This document shows, piece after piece, positions 35,655 to 47,889 of a stretch of DNA of 64,000 nt (position 1 is its first letter; every line of letters starts with the position of its first letter). The translations under genes and the position numbers were made by a program. The stretch is taken from assembly GCA_030278955.1 (NCBI GenBank), contig JAOANR010000014.1, positions 26,166,068 to 26,230,067 of the forward strand. The letters run 5' to 3'. The notes beneath the pieces are model-generated. The model saw only the letters and a program-made list of their open reading frames with translations. It did no database searches and was not told where the DNA came from. The stretch comes from Hygrophila difformis. Lineage: Eukaryota; Streptophyta; Magnoliopsida; Lamiales; Acanthaceae.

Positions 35655-38600
35655 ATGGCACCCAGAGGAAGAGGAAGAGGCAGAGCCCAACCTGCTCCCC
35701 AAACCACCACTGAAACACCTACTGAAACACCACCAAACGTCACCGAACCAAACCAACCTGATGAGGAACAGCCCCAAGGTGCGCAGGACGCCCCCGCACC
35801 GAACAGTGTGGGCGATCGTCTTAGGACGATAGAGGAAGTGTTGATTGCGCTCGGGAACGCGCAAGTCAACCAGGGTCAAGCTGCGGCGGTACCTCCGCCC
35901 CAAGCTCGCCCTAACTACCTGGCGATGGTGAATCCCTACCAGCCGCCCCACTATGCTGGTGAGGAGGATCCAGCTAAACTGGAGGAATGGATCCGGACTT
36001 TTGACAAGCTGCTGGGAGCGGTCAAATGTCCGGAAGGAGAGAGGGTACATGTCGCTTCATACTACTTGGGAGGCGAAGCTGATGACTGGTGGCAAGCAAC
36101 GCAAGCCAAACTAACTGAAGATGACGAGCCTTACTCGTGGATGGAGATGATGGAACTACTCAGGGATCGATTCTATCCCTTGAGTACCAAAGCTGCCATG
36201 TACGAAGAATTCCTGTCGTTGAAGCAAGGAAGCCAAACGGTGCAGGAATACTACACCCGCTTCAAGGAGCTGGTGAGGTTCGCACCAAGGCTAGTACCTA
36301 CTGATGCGGAAAAGGCACAGAAGTTCGAGATGGGTCTGAACCTGTCTGTGCGCGAAGTGATCGCGGGAGTACACTACCCCGATTTGCAAGCCGTATACGA
36401 TCGCGCTGTAGCGGTAGCACGCGTGCAGCAGCTGAAAAGAAGGGTGAGTGGGGAGTCCACCAGGGGTCCTCAAGATAAGAGAAGCCGAGACTCGAGAAAC
36501 GATAACAACACTGGGAGGAACGAGCAGCGCAGAGGGTCGAATAGGCCCCAACAAAACAACACGGGAAGGAGGTTCAATCAAGAAGATCCGGTACCGCCTT
36601 GCCCGCGATGTGGACGACCACATCTGGCAAGGGGATGCCCGCAACAAGGCGCTTGTTACCGATGCGGTCGAATGGGTCATGTTCGACGGGAATGTCGAAC
36701 CAGGCTCGAGAACATAACGAAGAGGGACGATTTGGTCGCGGGGCAAGAGCAGCCTCAAAACCAAAACGGGCGAAATGGGAATAACCAAGGGTACCGACCC
36801 CCTCAAAATAGGCCGCAAAACCAGAACCAGAACCAACGACCTCCGCCCCCGCAGAATCAAAACCAACAGCAAAATCAGCAGCCAAATGGGAACCAGCAGG
36901 GCAATCAGGGACGCCCTGTGGGGAGGCTCAATGTGGTAAACCAAGCGGACGTGCCTGCGCAAGGAGAAGTGATGGCAGGTACATTTCATGTTTTGAATAC
37001 ACCCCTTAGAATTTTATTTGATTCCGGAGCTAGTTGCTCAATTATTGCATCAAGGATAGTGCCTGAGTTAGATCTACCTAAGTGCGAGAGAATTAGCTTA
37101 GGAATTCAATTGCCTTCTGGAGAAGTAGTGTCTTGCTCTAAACGATATAACGGAATTCCTATAGTGATAAAGAACGTAGAATTCTTCGCGAACTTGGTAG
37201 AATTTAACTTAAGAGACTTTGACATCATACTGGGGATGGATTGGCTATCCCAGTATAAAGCGGTGATCGAATGCCAAAAGCAAAAGATCACCTTGTCAAA
37301 AAGTAGGGGAAAGAGAGTGATCTTTTACTTTCAGCCCCCTAAGAAAAGTAACAAAATCGTTAGTGCACTTAAACTAAATAACTTGATGCGTAAGGGGTAT
37401 GAACTATATGCGTGCTATGTGCACAACCTTGAGGCGGAAGAGAACAAGGTTGATAGCATACCAGTGGTAAGAGAATACCCGGACGTGTTCCCTGAAGACG
37501 TTCCGGGCATGCCACCTGAGAGAGATCTTGAATTCACGATAGATCTCATTCCGGGGACAGAGCCTGTCTCGAAAGCTCCGTACCGGATGGCACCACTGGA
37601 AATGAAGGAGTTAAAGGAACAACTCGAGGAGCTATTGGGAAAAGGTTACATAAGACCGAGTACGTCCCCTTGGGGAGCACCGGTTTTATTTGTCAAGAAG
37701 AAAGACGGAGGACTACGTCTTTGCATAGATTACCGAGGACTAAACCAAGTGACCATTAAGAACAAATACCCCCTACCGAGAATAGAGGATCTGTTTGATC
37801 AACTGAAGGGAGCTTCAGTATTCTCGAAGATCGATTTGCGATCTGGGTATCATCAATTGAGGATTGCCGAGAAGGACATTCCAAAGACGGCGTTTCGAAC
37901 ACGATATGGCCATTACGAGTTCACAGTGTTATCCTTCGGGCTAACAAATGCTCCGGCCATGTTCATGAATCTCATGAACAACGTGTTCCGAGAATTGTTA
38001 GATCAGTGCGTCGTAGTGTTCATCGACGACATCCTGATCTACTCGAAGAGCGAGGAGGAGCATGCGAAGCACTTACATCAAGTGTTGGAGATCCTGCGAA
38101 GAAATCAGCTATACGGCAAGCTGTCGAAATGTGACTTCTGGCTGAAAGAAGTGGCATTTCTCGGACACATAGTATCCGCTGATGGAGTATCAGTGGATCC
38201 GGCAAAAGTTTCTGCCGTGACTGAATGGGCAACTCCGAAAAGTCCAACGGAAATAAGGAGTTTCCTTGGATTAGCCGGATATTATAGACGATTCGTGAAG
38301 GACTTTTCAAGGATTGCACGTCCTTTGACCCAGCTACTTAAGAAAGGAGCAAAATACGAGTGGACCGAAGCATGTGAGTCATCGTTTCAAGAGCTGAAGA
38401 AACGACTCACAACCACACCCGTATTAACATTACCATCAGAGAATGGTGACTTCGAAGTATATAGCGATGCTTCGAAGGAAGGTTTAGGTTGTGTTTTGAT
38501 GCAAGACTCGAGAGTCGTAGCCTATGCATCACGCCAACTAAAACCTCACGAGGAAAATTATCCGACACATGACCTGGAGTTGGCAGCGGTCGTTTTCGCT

Positions 38601-40385
38601 CTAAAGATATGGAGACATTATCTTTATGGGCGGAAGTGTCGAATGTTCACCGACCACAAGAGCTTGAAATATATATTCACTCAGAAGGAGTTGAATTTGA
38701 GACAGCGAAGGTGGTTGGAGCTCATTAAAGACTACGATTTAGAAATAGCATACCACGAGGGGAAGGCGAATGTGGTAGCCGATGCCCTAAGTCGGAAAAC
38801 CCAACACGTGACAAACTCGTTGGTAATTCCGCCGGCATTGTACATGGATTTGGCAAGATGGGAGTTAGAACTTGTGCATCCTGGCACAGTGAGAGAAACG
38901 GTCAATGCCATGGTCGTAGAAACTCCAATATTGGACGAGATTCGACTCGCTCAACCGGGCGATCCGAAACTCGAGAAGATAAAAGAGTATATTGCCGAAG
39001 GAAAGGCAATAGGATTTGCTGTCCACGAGGATGGAAGCATCCGTTTCAAAGGGAGATGGTGTGTGCCTGTTAAATGTGCCGAGTTGAAGCAAAGGTTGAT
39101 GGAGGAAGGGCACAACACGCCATATTCCGTACATCCCGGAGGTGACAAGCTATACAAAGGTCTGAAGAAGATCTATTGGTGGCCGGGAATGAAGAAGGAA
39201 GTGGCAAATTTCGTAGCAAGATGTCTCACCTGCCAAAAGGTTAAGGCAGTGCGACATAAACCCTTAGGATTGATGCAACCACTAGAGATTCCAAGTTGGA
39301 AGTGGGATAGCATCTCAATGGACTTTGTCTCGGGATTACCCCGATCACCTAAAGGCATGAACAAGATTTGGGTGATTGTGGATAGGCTAACGAAGACAGC
39401 CATATTTATCCCAATGAAAGACACGTGGACTATGGACCAATTGGCCCGAGCCTACATTGATAATGTGGTACGACGACATGGAGTACCACATGATATCATT
39501 TCCGATAGAGACAGTAGATTTGTCTCTCATTTCTGGACGGAGTTACAAAAAGCTCTCGGTACTCAAATCAAAATGAGCACCGCATTCCACCCGATGACGG
39601 ATGGACAAACCGAGAGAACAATCCAAACACTAGAAGACATGCTGAGAGCATGCGTGTTGGAATTCAAAGGAAATTGGGAATCTCATTTACCCTTGATTGA
39701 GTTTTCCTATAATAATAGTTACCATGCGAGTATCGGCATGGCACCTTTCGAGGCATTGTATGGACGAAAGTGCCGAAGCCCTTTGAGCTGGGAAGAAAAC
39801 GATAAGTCCGTGGTAGTGGGACCACAACTTATCGAAGACATGGCTCAACAAATCAAAGTGATTCAAGGGAAGATGAAAGCCGCTCAAGACCGGCAAAAGA
39901 GTTATGCCGACGTGAGACGACGAGACCTAGAATTTCAAGTGGGAGATAGGGTCATGCTAAAGATATCACCCATGAAGGGGGTGATGCGCTTTGGCAAACG
40001 AGGGAAGTTAAGTCCACGATACATAGGACCTTACGAGATTCTAGAACGAGTCGGAACTCTAGCCTACCGATTGGCTTTACCGCCACACTTAGATAGAGTT
40101 CATAATGTCTTCCATGTCTCACAACTAAAGAAGTATGTGCCGGACCCGACACATGTACTTCAACCAGAGGTAATTGAGCTCGATGAAGATTTGACTTACG
40201 AAGAGGTCCCAGTGCGTATTCTCGATACTAAGGAACGAGTAACGAGGAACAAAACCATCAAAATGATCAAGGTTCTTTGGTCAAACCACGAAAGTGAGAC
40301 GGCAACTTGGGAAGTAGAATCCGACATGAGGGAACGATACCCGACATTGTTCCAAACCGATACCGACACAGTTATGGGGACATAA
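35655..40385 (+). CDS. Gag-pol polyprotein of Tekay-like chromovirus
   Basis: 1,576 residues without interruption. I prefer the ATG at 35655 ([15 protein letters not shown], good context) to the in-frame ATG at 35613. Capsid-type gag ([36 protein letters not shown]) is followed by two knuckles ([13 protein letters not shown] with short spacing, and [14 protein letters not shown]). Protease is [13 protein letters not shown] has [20 protein letters not shown] and catalytic FIDDILIYS. RNase H has [16 protein letters not shown] and [11 protein letters not shown]. Integrase has [20 protein letters not shown] and CLTCQKVK, then DDE core ([28 protein letters not shown]). The end ([32 protein letters not shown]) is the chromodomain-like tail of Tekay/Del elements. 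All catalytic residues I can place are intact. Confidence 0.95.
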   Translation: MAPRGRGRGRAQPAPQTTTETPTETPPNVTEPNQPDEEQPQGAQDAPAPNSVGDRLRTIEEVLIALGNAQVNQGQAAAVPPPQARPNYLAMVNPYQPPHYAGEEDPAKLEEWIRTFDKLLGAVKCPEGERVHVASYYLGGEADDWWQATQAKLTEDDEPYSWMEMMELLRDRFYPLSTKAAMYEEFLSLKQGSQTVQEYYTRFKELVRFAPRLVPTDAEKAQKFEMGLNLSVREVIAGVHYPDLQAVYDRAVAVARVQQLKRRVSGESTRGPQDKRSRDSRNDNNTGRNEQRRGSNRPQQNNTGRRFNQEDPVPPCPRCGRPHLARGCPQQGACYRCGRMGHVRRECRTRLENITKRDDLVAGQEQPQNQNGRNGNNQGYRPPQNRPQNQNQNQRPPPPQNQNQQQNQQPNGNQQGNQGRPVGRLNVVNQADVPAQGEVMAGTFHVLNTPLRILFDSGASCSIIASRIVPELDLPKCERISLGIQLPSGEVVSCSKRYNGIPIVIKNVEFFANLVEFNLRDFDIILGMDWLSQYKAVIECQKQKITLSKSRGKRVIFYFQPPKKSNKIVSALKLNNLMRKGYELYACYVHNLEAEENKVDSIPVVREYPDVFPEDVPGMPPERDLEFTIDLIPGTEPVSKAPYRMAPLEMKELKEQLEELLGKGYIRPSTSPWGAPVLFVKKKDGGLRLCIDYRGLNQVTIKNKYPLPRIEDLFDQLKGASVFSKIDLRSGYHQLRIAEKDIPKTAFRTRYGHYEFTVLSFGLTNAPAMFMNLMNNVFRELLDQCVVVFIDDILIYSKSEEEHAKHLHQVLEILRRNQLYGKLSKCDFWLKEVAFLGHIVSADGVSVDPAKVSAVTEWATPKSPTEIRSFLGLAGYYRRFVKDFSRIARPLTQLLKKGAKYEWTEACESSFQELKKRLTTTPVLTLPSENGDFEVYSDASKEGLGCVLMQDSRVVAYASRQLKPHEENYPTHDLELAAVVFALKIWRHYLYGRKCRMFTDHKSLKYIFTQKELNLRQRRWLELIKDYDLEIAYHEGKANVVADALSRKTQHVTNSLVIPPALYMDLARWELELVHPGTVRETVNAMVVETPILDEIRLAQPGDPKLEKIKEYIAEGKAIGFAVHEDGSIRFKGRWCVPVKCAELKQRLMEEGHNTPYSVHPGGDKLYKGLKKIYWWPGMKKEVANFVARCLTCQKVKAVRHKPLGLMQPLEIPSWKWDSISMDFVSGLPRSPKGMNKIWVIVDRLTKTAIFIPMKDTWTMDQLARAYIDNVVRRHGVPHDIISDRDSRFVSHFWTELQKALGTQIKMSTAFHPMTDGQTERTIQTLEDMLRACVLEFKGNWESHLPLIEFSYNNSYHASIGMAPFEALYGRKCRSPLSWEENDKSVVVGPQLIEDMAQQIKVIQGKMKAAQDRQKSYADVRRRDLEFQVGDRVMLKISPMKGVMRFGKRGKLSPRYIGPYEILERVGTLAYRLALPPHLDRVHNVFHVSQLKKYVPDPTHVLQPEVIELDEDLTYEEVPVRILDTKERVTRNKTIKMIKVLWSNHESETATWEVESDMRERYPTLFQTDTDTVMGT

Positions 40386-40614
40386 CTGCAATCTTAAGGG
40401 GGAGAGGATGTCATACCCCCTAAATTTTTCGGGCAATCTTGTAAACTTTTGAACTACGTTATGGCTTGATCCCTTTATCGGGTACGTAGGCAGCTTAGAA
40501 GTCTAATTCTAAGTTCAGTCACAACATAATAAAACAAACACAAGACCTTAGCACGAGACGAGAAAAGCCGAAACACAACTTCGAGGACGAAGTTGATTCT
40601 TAAGGAGGGTAGAC
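40386..40614 (+). other. 3' untranslated module: duplicated polypurine tract, ghost LTR start and hairpin
   Basis: Soon after the pol stop, AAGGGGGAGAGGATGTCATA (about 40396) reads as a polypurine tract followed by a TGTCATACCCC start like an LTR edge. The genuine tract, AAGGAGGGTAGAC, lies directly before the LTR at 40615. Before it is a perfect 7-bp stem with 4-base loop, AACTTCG-AGGA-CGAAGTT (40577-40594). Confidence 0.7.
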
Positions 40615-43200
40615 TGTAATACCCGAGAATTTTCCAACATAAAATAAAACAATAATTAAATAATAAATAAAATAAATACTATAAATAAATAAACCAATCC
40701 AGCAAATAAAAGAAATAAACAAATATAAGGAAATGAGAAATGAGATTTTTACTTAAAAAGGAATTAAAGGAATTTAATTCAATAAAAGGATGGATAAATG
40801 GAACACCAAAACCCGACACTAATGAACTCGAGTATTCGAGTCCAAAACATCCAACTAGACTAAGAATAAAATTAGAAAGAAAGTATGAACCCAAATATAC
40901 CCCGGAAATCGGAATTCGGGAGCATAGAGGGATAGAAACCCGAAAGAGAGGCGGAAACGCACGACGGATCGCACGACCCGCCCGGACCGAAGTCCAGGCG
41001 TAGACGGCGCGGTGGCCGCGCGGTGGAAGGGGTTTAGCGCGCCACGACCGCGCCACCCCACAGATTTGTTTGTTGCGTGAATCTCTCACCCGAACGCGGA
41101 TTTTTCGACTTTCGGTTGAACACCTCTCGACTCCAGAGTTCTAGGTCGGCCGTGGACGCCCTAGGGACTTAGAATTCTATAAATAAGCCCCTTGGGAGCC
41201 CCGAACAAGTTTACGAAACCCTATACCATTCTATACGTTCGAAACCCTAAATCCGGAGTCGTCGGAGGCACGAAACCAAGACGAACGCTGTGGACGAGTT
41301 CGCAACAGATCTCCATAGTCGTGGTAAGTCTCGGTCCAATCTCTATTCAATAAACGATTCGAAAACGAATCCTAATCATCTTCTTTTTCTTTCTACACCC
41401 CCATATCGAATCTAGATCGTAGAACCCGACGAACGGAGAGGAGGAACGGTGATCTGGAAGCCACGCCTCCGAATTGGACATTCCCGACGTTCATAGATAC
41501 TGTAAGTTAACCTTACATGGTTTTGGGAGATTTTAAAACATTCGAAACCTAAAAGATTTGACACGAACCATAAATCTGTCCTCTTTCGTTTTCTACCGGC
41601 GCAACAGGATTGTTGAATTTTTCCGACCCTTAAAACGAACTCAAACGGAAAAACTTAAAACACGAAAAACGTTCCTAAGACTTAGACCTAGCTACTGTAA
41701 AAATTTGAGAATTTTTGGAGTTGATTTGATATGTGAAAACCTGTCGGAACCGAACTGTTTGATTTTAGATCTTGAAATCTTGGACAGAACTTAGGATTGA
41801 TCTTGATCTCGTTTTTGACATAGGATCTAGGCTGTTTTAGCTCTTTGGCCGAACATGAAAGTTGTAGATAAATGTCGTAAGATGATCCCTGTCAAATTTC
41901 ATTAAATTTGGAGTTGAATTGATATGTTAGAACGTGAAATCTTTAAACTGTGACCTGTAAACTCGGACAGATTTCTTGTTATGCAAAAATTAGCGTTTTT
42001 GACCTACTTAGGTATCTCGGATTGAAAAAGTTAAAACACGAAAGTTGTAGATCTTGATGTTTCCGAGTCAGATATGAAATTTTGGAATTTTTGGAATTAA
42101 ATCTGATTTTAGACGAATTTTGGAGTAAACTGTGATTTACCGAAACGAAATTTTGAAATCTTGTTGAAACATGGAATTAACCTTTAGGGTTGAAACGAAT
42201 TGAGATATTGTTTCTAAATTAATACATTGGAAGACAGATTTTAAAAACTAAATCCCCTTACAAACTTGATAAATTAAAATTAGGGGTGAGTGCTCTGCAG
42301 GGTGCCCCCTAACGATTCACTTCGTGCCGTAATGGACGATGGTGACCCCGCGCGCTATACTTGAAATGTGATATTGCCAAAACGGCGAAACTTAGAGCCT
42401 ACACTCTCGTGAATATCCGTATGGGTTTCCCGAGGCTCCGGAGTGGTACTGGGTATGGCTGATACGGCTGCGGCCGCCGGGCTACCGGCTAAACTTGTTG
42501 ACATCGCGATCTTTATCGTGAAACTTGAGATACCAAATCGGGAATGTAATGGGGATTCTAAATTAAATTGAATTAGATTAAATTATAGTGTTGTCCAATT
42601 GAATTATTAAATGCTTTATTTAAATTATGGTTATTATCTTGGACCATGTGATATGTGTTATTAAATAGAGCCTGAGATAGATTGTGGTATATGATATGGA
42701 TTATATGAAATCAAATATTACGTTATTATCATGCTTTTGTTAAATTATTAAAGTATGGCTTTTAAACCCTACGATCATGCATGTGTTAACTTACTCAGCA
42801 ATTTTGCTGATCAAAACCATTTTTATTCCTTTCTTTACAGAATATGTGGAATGAGCATGTGTGAGCACGAATCATGCATGGGATTTTGGGAACTTTTATT
42901 TTGCTTTTAAATTTCGTACTTAGACTATATTATGAACGGGCCTGTTTAACCCGTGTTTTGGCCATGTCGGCCCTATTTAAATTTTCCGCTGCGATACTGT
43001 ACTAAACTAAATATTTCCGCTGCGCTATGCTATTATTATTTTCGATTTATATTGTATGGGCTATTTTGAATGCTTTAAATATTTTAAACACTGCAATACC
43101 TAGCCTTGCATCTCTTTAGTAAGCTCGGAGAAACCGTGTCTTACTAGGGAGATGTGGCGGTGACATCCCGACCTGGGTTACCAAAAACCGGGGTGTTACA
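40615..43200 (+). repeat. Tekay-like 3' LTR
   Basis: Same length as the 5' LTR (2,586 bp), with only three substitutions noticed. Ends at ...GGTGTTACA, followed by the target duplication ATGTG (43201-43205). Confidence 0.95.
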
Positions 43201-43896
43201 ATGTGTTCTGAGCCTCTCACTAATATGCCTCCAACCACATAAACCCTCATTTGCTAATAACTTATATTATTAATTGATTTAAACAATTTGTAGCAAAAAC
43301 AAAACACTTTGCCAACACTCTTAGAGTATATTAACCATTTTTTCTCATTGATCTCACCATTACTCAATTTTCTTAAAAATAAGAATATATAAGAAAAATG
43401 TCTTTTGTTTTAATCTAATGGAAAATCAAGATTCATTTCCCTTATTGGCTCTTTTTCTACTATTATATCTCTTATTTTATTATCAAGATTCTTCCAAATT
43501 TGGGTCAAAAAATTCCAATGAACTAAATTCATTTTGAATAATACTAATATTTTCATTGTCAGGCGCATATTGCCTATTAGGAGGCTCATTTGGATTATTT
43601 ATTTCATCATTCTCATTGACATCATCATGAACATTTTTCTGGTTATTACACTCATTAACTAGATTATGAATAACACTCACATTTACTCCAGCAACCAAAT
43701 TTTCATTTTCATTTACATCCTTAACCAAACTCTCATTTTCATTCACATTATTATGCAATTTGCCATCTGTGCTCAATTTTTCATGAGAATTTCCTACTCT
43801 AGAAACAAATTTCTCAAGAGCCCCTTTTTCAGTTTCTTCATCACACTTTTTCCTTTTTCTTTTTTCACATCCTGACATATATTTTCTGGGAAACAT
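43201..43896 (-). pseudogene. hAT transposase N-terminal part
   Basis: The ATG frame (43896-43483) begins MFPRKYMSGCEKRKRKK, the usual start of TTF-zinc-finger hAT transposases, then an Asn/Glu-rich low-complexity stretch with NENESLVKDVNENENLV repeats. After frame changes near 43480 and 43405 it continues with [20 protein letters not shown] and VFCFCYKLF, the TTF-type zinc finger. It runs to the retrotransposon edge at 43201. The remaining two-thirds of the gene lies at 30211-32085. Confidence 0.82.
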
Positions 43897-44693
43897 AACT
43901 TTTCAATATAAAAAATAAAGCAAATGAAAAAACACAGCATAGAACAATGGCACTTGATAGAATAATTGGTTATATTTTGCCAAAAATCTCAAAAAGCTTG
44001 TTAGAACAAAAAACTTTTATGGATTCATGTCAAAGAATAAGAGATTGGAGAGTATGTTAAAGGCTTTATATAGCATATTAGTAGCAAATGCTTATATATA
44101 TTAACAAAGCAGACCAGAAAAATCAAATACCAGAGCACTAAAAAAACCTGAAATAGCCCAAAGAAAAAAAAATAAAAAATAGAGCAACAGATTGAACATA
44201 GTAGCAGAAGTTGCCGAAAAAAAAGCCGGCATCACAATCACTTACTGAACTATTTGAGCGAAGCCCGTGTTGGAAAGGGGAGCCACCATGACTGAATTCA
44301 AACTTCGGTTAGAGAATAGACAAAGGCCAGTAGACGACTTTCTCACAAAATATCGATAGTTGCTTCCTCTTTTCAACCCTAATTTCTTTCCTTTCCTCTC
44401 AATTAAAAATTGATATAGTTCACCAATTGAATGAGTAGATTTTGGGGTTCAAGAAATGGGAAAGAAAACCATAATTTTGGCTAATTAAAGAAGAAAAACG
44501 GCAATTTCCTAAAAAAACGAGCAAATTTTGTTAGGAAGAAGAAGAAACGACACAATCTTCTGTAGAAAAGAGATAGAAGACGAATAACAATTAATGAAAG
44601 AATAATGGGGAATTTCTAAAGAGTAAGTACATATCTATGGGCCCTGGACAATTGCACATTGGGCCTATGCCCAGGGCCGACCCTGATTCATAT

Positions 44694-45300
44694 AGGACAA
44701 TGCTTGCAAAACAACGACGTTCTTAGAACACAAGTTAAACAGGAGTGAAATCCTAGATTAGGAAATGCAAAAGCCATAGTCTCATTCATGCACTTGCATA
44801 TTAGTTAAGCTGGTATGGGGAACGATACGCTTCATCCTCTTCTAGATCCTCCCCGTCCTCATCCTTGCTCCAGTGGCGATGCCAATGCAAACAGTAGACC
44901 TAATCCATAGGGTTCCATTGTGAGCGAGTTGGTTGAGGGGTCTCTTGGCATCCACCTCGATTTCATGAGCTTGCGACGATCTAGCGTTTGTAGATGCAAG
45001 GTTCACTTCTCTGATTACCTTGCAAAGACGATCGTTTAGTTGGTGGTGGCGATTCATCAATTCCACTCATAACTCGTTCTCTTGAATCAATTCCACTCAT
45101 AACTCGTTCTCTGTTATGGTGAAGTTACGCTCCTCTCTTTGGAGGGCGTTCATGCAGCACAATTCTTGTGTTTGTTCACAGACCTGAATTAGGAGGGATG
45201 CCCAATCCTCCATTAAGTCATGAACCACGTCATTCTCATAATCGAGTTCCATACAATTTCTAGCATGCACGCCATATTGTCATTAGAAGGCAGAGCCATC
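44694..45300 (-). pseudogene. Probable 5' part of old chromovirus (ORF1-like remnant)
   Basis: The minus-strand frame at 45066-44842 reads RHHQLNDRLCKVIREVNLAS. A shifted frame downstream gives an acidic tail (DEDGEDLEEDEA). A weak coiled-coil look plus acidic tail recalls ORF1 of the Tekay-like element (35056-35391). It lies where the 5' end of the old chromovirus is expected once the hAT element is removed. Similarity is by eye only and the frame is broken. Confidence 0.4.
45057..45112. repeat. Two-copy 28-30-bp tandem duplication
   Basis: TTCCACTCATAACTCGTTCT occurs twice, 30 bp apart (45061 and 45091). It lies in the ORF1-like remnant and adds an in-frame stop on the minus strand. Confidence 0.85.
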
Positions 45301-45409
45301 TACCAAATTAATAGCTATGATGGATTTAGTCTTATTGAATGATATTAAATTTATCAATTATATCCCCTAAATGAACACCCTTTAAAGGATTACTATTTTT
45401 GAAGTTAAA

Positions 45410-45600
45410 TATCGTAGTCAAGTAAAGCTCGAGTTCAGTAATACTCGAGCTTGACTCGATTAAGACTTTTTTACGACATGAACACAAGCTCGAGCATCAA
45501 GTTTCAAGCTCGTGATTGACTCAACTCGAGTTCGAGCTTGAACTACTCAATACTCGAATTTGAGTCAAGCTCATGCCCGAGTTGAGCTTAATATGATTAA
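45410..45600. repeat. CTCGAG/GCTCGAGC-rich palindromic stretch
   Basis: About ten partial copies of AGCTCGAG, ACTCGAGTT and TTCGAGCTTG occur in both orientations over 190 bp. This could be the interior of an eroded hAT-type MITE. No clean terminal repeats or target duplication were found. Confidence 0.45.
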
Positions 45601-45708
45601 TCTGTTGTCTTTCTTAAACTTTGTACTCAAACTACATCGAACATATTGAAATTGACTCACAATCTATTTTATTTTTATTTTTTTTATAAATATTGACACT
45701 CGAGTGTG

Positions 45709-46990
45709 TTTTTTTTTAATGGTAAACAATGCCTCAAGAGGCGGCTAAAAAAGATTTAAAAAAAAAGAAAAGAAACAAAAACAAGAACCAACAAAAAGAA
45801 CCAAACGAACTAACTTCTACATGCGCGCCACTCCACTGCCATCTAGATCTTCATGGATCAACTGGAGGACTTGATCCGGAGGAAACGCCCACGTGGTGAA
45901 GAAGAGCTCATCCCCACACGCCAATCTAGCCAAAGCGTCAGCAACTCTATTACCTTCCCTGAAAACATGTTTGATCAAGCATCTCTCGAACACATCTCTA
46001 CTCTCCCTAACCTTCTTAACCAGCGGCCAAAGCTTATGTCTGGTATTATGCAACTTGGTGATCAAGTTAACAGCTTCCAATAAATCCGTATAGCACGTAA
46101 CATGCTTCTCGTTCAAGGAAGCCGCCAACTGCATGCCCTTCAAAATGCCAAAAACTTCGACCTCCAAGATATCCCGAGCCCCTAGCTGGCCCCCAGCGGC
46201 GCTTCTCCAATCACTAGAACAAGTTCTACACACAGCAGCATACCCATTTCTCCCCTCATCCTTCGACACACTACCATCGGAATGAACAACGACTCCCTCC
46301 TCAACATCTTCCATCCAGTGTACCACCACAGGCTGTCGCGGACCCTTCATCCTTCATTCTTCAACCCTCATCAATGCCTCCTTGAACCAGTTGACAGCCC
46401 ACACAATCCTCCTCAACGTCAACTCCCTTCTCTTGAAAACCCTTTTATTTCTCTTAAGCCAAATAACCCACACCTCTGCCACAAACACATGCTTCCAGGT
46501 TCTCACCATGTATTGACACCAATGCCTAATATCCTCTTTGCACGACACGGGTATATTTATCACCTCCGTCACTCCCAAGGACGCCCACACCTAACAAGCC
46601 CAATGACAATGAAAAAGCGTCTGCTTCCAATCCTCCTCCTCCGTACCACAAATGGAGCACAAAGGAGAGGTAGCCACCGTCCTATGAAATCTAACTGCAT
46701 TTGTAGCCAGCGAACCATGCCCAAGAACCAAAACACTTGGTCAACTTTTTCCGGAATATTCATACTCCAAATCCAACTCCATCGTCCCTGATCTTCCCTA
46801 TCTCCTCTAACTCAATTATATCCTGACCGCACGCTATATTCCCCCGATGCCTCCATCCTCCAACTCATAATGTCATTCGAACCCTCAATCAATAACGGAC
46901 ATGGGGAACCCTCGATATCCTGCTTGATCTCATCCAGCATCCATGTGTATAGCCGACTCAACTCCCATCTTCCGTTAACCACCACATCCC
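45709..46990 (-). mobile_element. 5'-truncated LINE-type retrotransposon fragment
   Basis: On the minus strand the zf-RVT region (CSICGTEEEDWKQTLFHC, frame-broken, 46763-46354) is followed by an RNase H domain (46350-45817). An A-rich end follows (the plus strand begins with a T-run at 45709). The sequence stops abruptly near 46990 without RT, as expected for 5' truncation during target-primed insertion. No target duplication was resolved. Confidence 0.72.
45817..46350 (-). pseudogene. RNase H (RVT_3-type) domain
   Basis: A 177-codon frame: VVVHSDGSVSKDEGRNGYAA (first catalytic Asp), ILEVEVFGILKGMQLAASLN (Glu), VTCYTDLLEAV (Asp), then HVFREGNRVADALARLA (His and last Asp). This is the type found at the 3' end of plant LINEs and in stand-alone RNase H-like genes. 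All catalytic residues are present. I call it a LINE tail because a zf-RVT region precedes it and a poly(A)-like run follows. Confidence 0.78.
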
Positions 46991-47164
46991 TTATCCTAAT
47001 ATCAATATAAGGAGTGGGGTAGAAAATTAAACTTCATAAAATTGAAACTTAGGACTTGAGCATCATGTCCCAAATCACAAAATTTGAGTTGTAGTACTAT
47101 TATAGTAGAAGCAAATCAAGTATAATAAATTCAAATCAAATATGGAATTACTAGTGGTAGTACT

Positions 47165-47879
47165 AAGGTTATCAAAATCTAAATCTTATGTAGGATCGTT
47201 TTTTTATTTGCAAGATCGGGATCGTAGGATGAAATTAGGCCAAAAAAAATATATTCATATTGTATATTAGCAAATTACAATAACCAATATCAATAGACAA
47301 TAATTCGTTTAGCAAAAAAAGGATAATAATTGAGCATTTAAGACATGATGCTTGAGCTGGGTTGGATTTGTCATTAGAATTTTCCCATTTTCGTCTGTCT
47401 CAACCACTGTCTCATTGGATTCATCATCATCCATCTGGGCAGGGGGTGCTGGAAGGGGATGCTATGGCAAGGGCGGCGGTAGAAAGAGGAAGGGGATGCG
47501 AGGGTGACGATAGGAAGAGAAGGGGGATACGATGGCGACGTCAACAACAGGAAGATGAAGGAGATACACCGGCGACTGTTGGAAGAGGAAGATGAAGGGG
47601 ATGCGAGGAAGATGGAGATGCAAACAAAAATCCCTAGATCTGGATTTTATAAAAGAATGGAGGACTGAAAACGAAAAAATGAAATGAAAAATAAGACGGG
47701 TGGGATGTGATCGTTCAAAGATTTTAAGATCTTGTATAGATCCTATAGATCTTATCCAGATCTATACCTCTTATCCAGATCTCATCCTAATTTAGATTCA
47801 TATAGATCTTGATCATTTTGGTTTTGTGGGATCGTAGGATCATAGGACCATAAGATCTGATGTAGATTTTAATAGCTTG
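47165..47879. mobile_element. Mutator-like non-autonomous element, 9-bp target duplication
   Basis: Terminal inverted repeats AAGGTTATCAAAATCTA and, inverted, CAAGCTATTAAAATCTA are flanked by the perfect 9-mer GGTAGTACT (47156-47164, 47880-47888). A 9-bp duplication points to Mutator. Subterminal regions repeat GGATCGTAGGAT/AGATCTTATCC-type strings. The middle (47450-47640) is a purine-rich tract (GGAAGAGGAAG, GGGGATGCGA) with an open frame I do not take as a gene; it could be a captured fragment. Confidence 0.82.
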
Positions 47880-47889
47880 GGTAGTACTA

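Larger units (their letters stand above)
32091..43200 (+). mobile_element. Tekay-like chromovirus (Ty3/gypsy), complete and young
   Basis: An 11,110-bp element with 2,586-bp LTRs (32091-34676, 40615-43200) and perfect ATGTG target duplication (32086-32090, 43201-43205). Order: LTR, initiator-Met primer-binding site, leader repeats, coiled-coil ORF1, uninterrupted gag-pol with chromodomain-like end, hairpin, polypurine tract, LTR. The LTRs differ at three positions I found (32879/41403, 32898/41422, 33686/42210), all A/G transitions, so insertion was recent. It interrupts the hAT transposase gene and lies in the opposite orientation to it. Confidence 0.95.
29815..44685 (-). mobile_element. hAT DNA transposon (split by a Tekay-like retrotransposon)
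   Basis: Ends begin CAGGGCCG (29815) and, inverted, CAGGGTCG (44685). The 8-bp target duplication ATTCATAT is perfect (29807-29814, 44686-44693). Removing the Tekay-like insertion leaves about 3.76 kb, a normal size for an autonomous hAT. It encodes a TTF-zinc-finger/hAT-dimerisation transposase on the minus strand, frame-broken in several places besides the insertion. Confidence 0.9.

Noticed and set aside
35631..36989. Minus-strand open frames over the Tekay gag
   Set aside because: They are antisense shadows of the GC-richer gag region and have no recognisable motifs.
44842..45066. Independent host gene
   Set aside because: It starts with GTG, is flanked by a stop-creating tandem duplication, and is better explained as an old retroelement remnant.
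47362..47595. Gly/Arg-rich frame in the Mutator-like element
   Set aside because: It follows purine-rich composition and has no domain.
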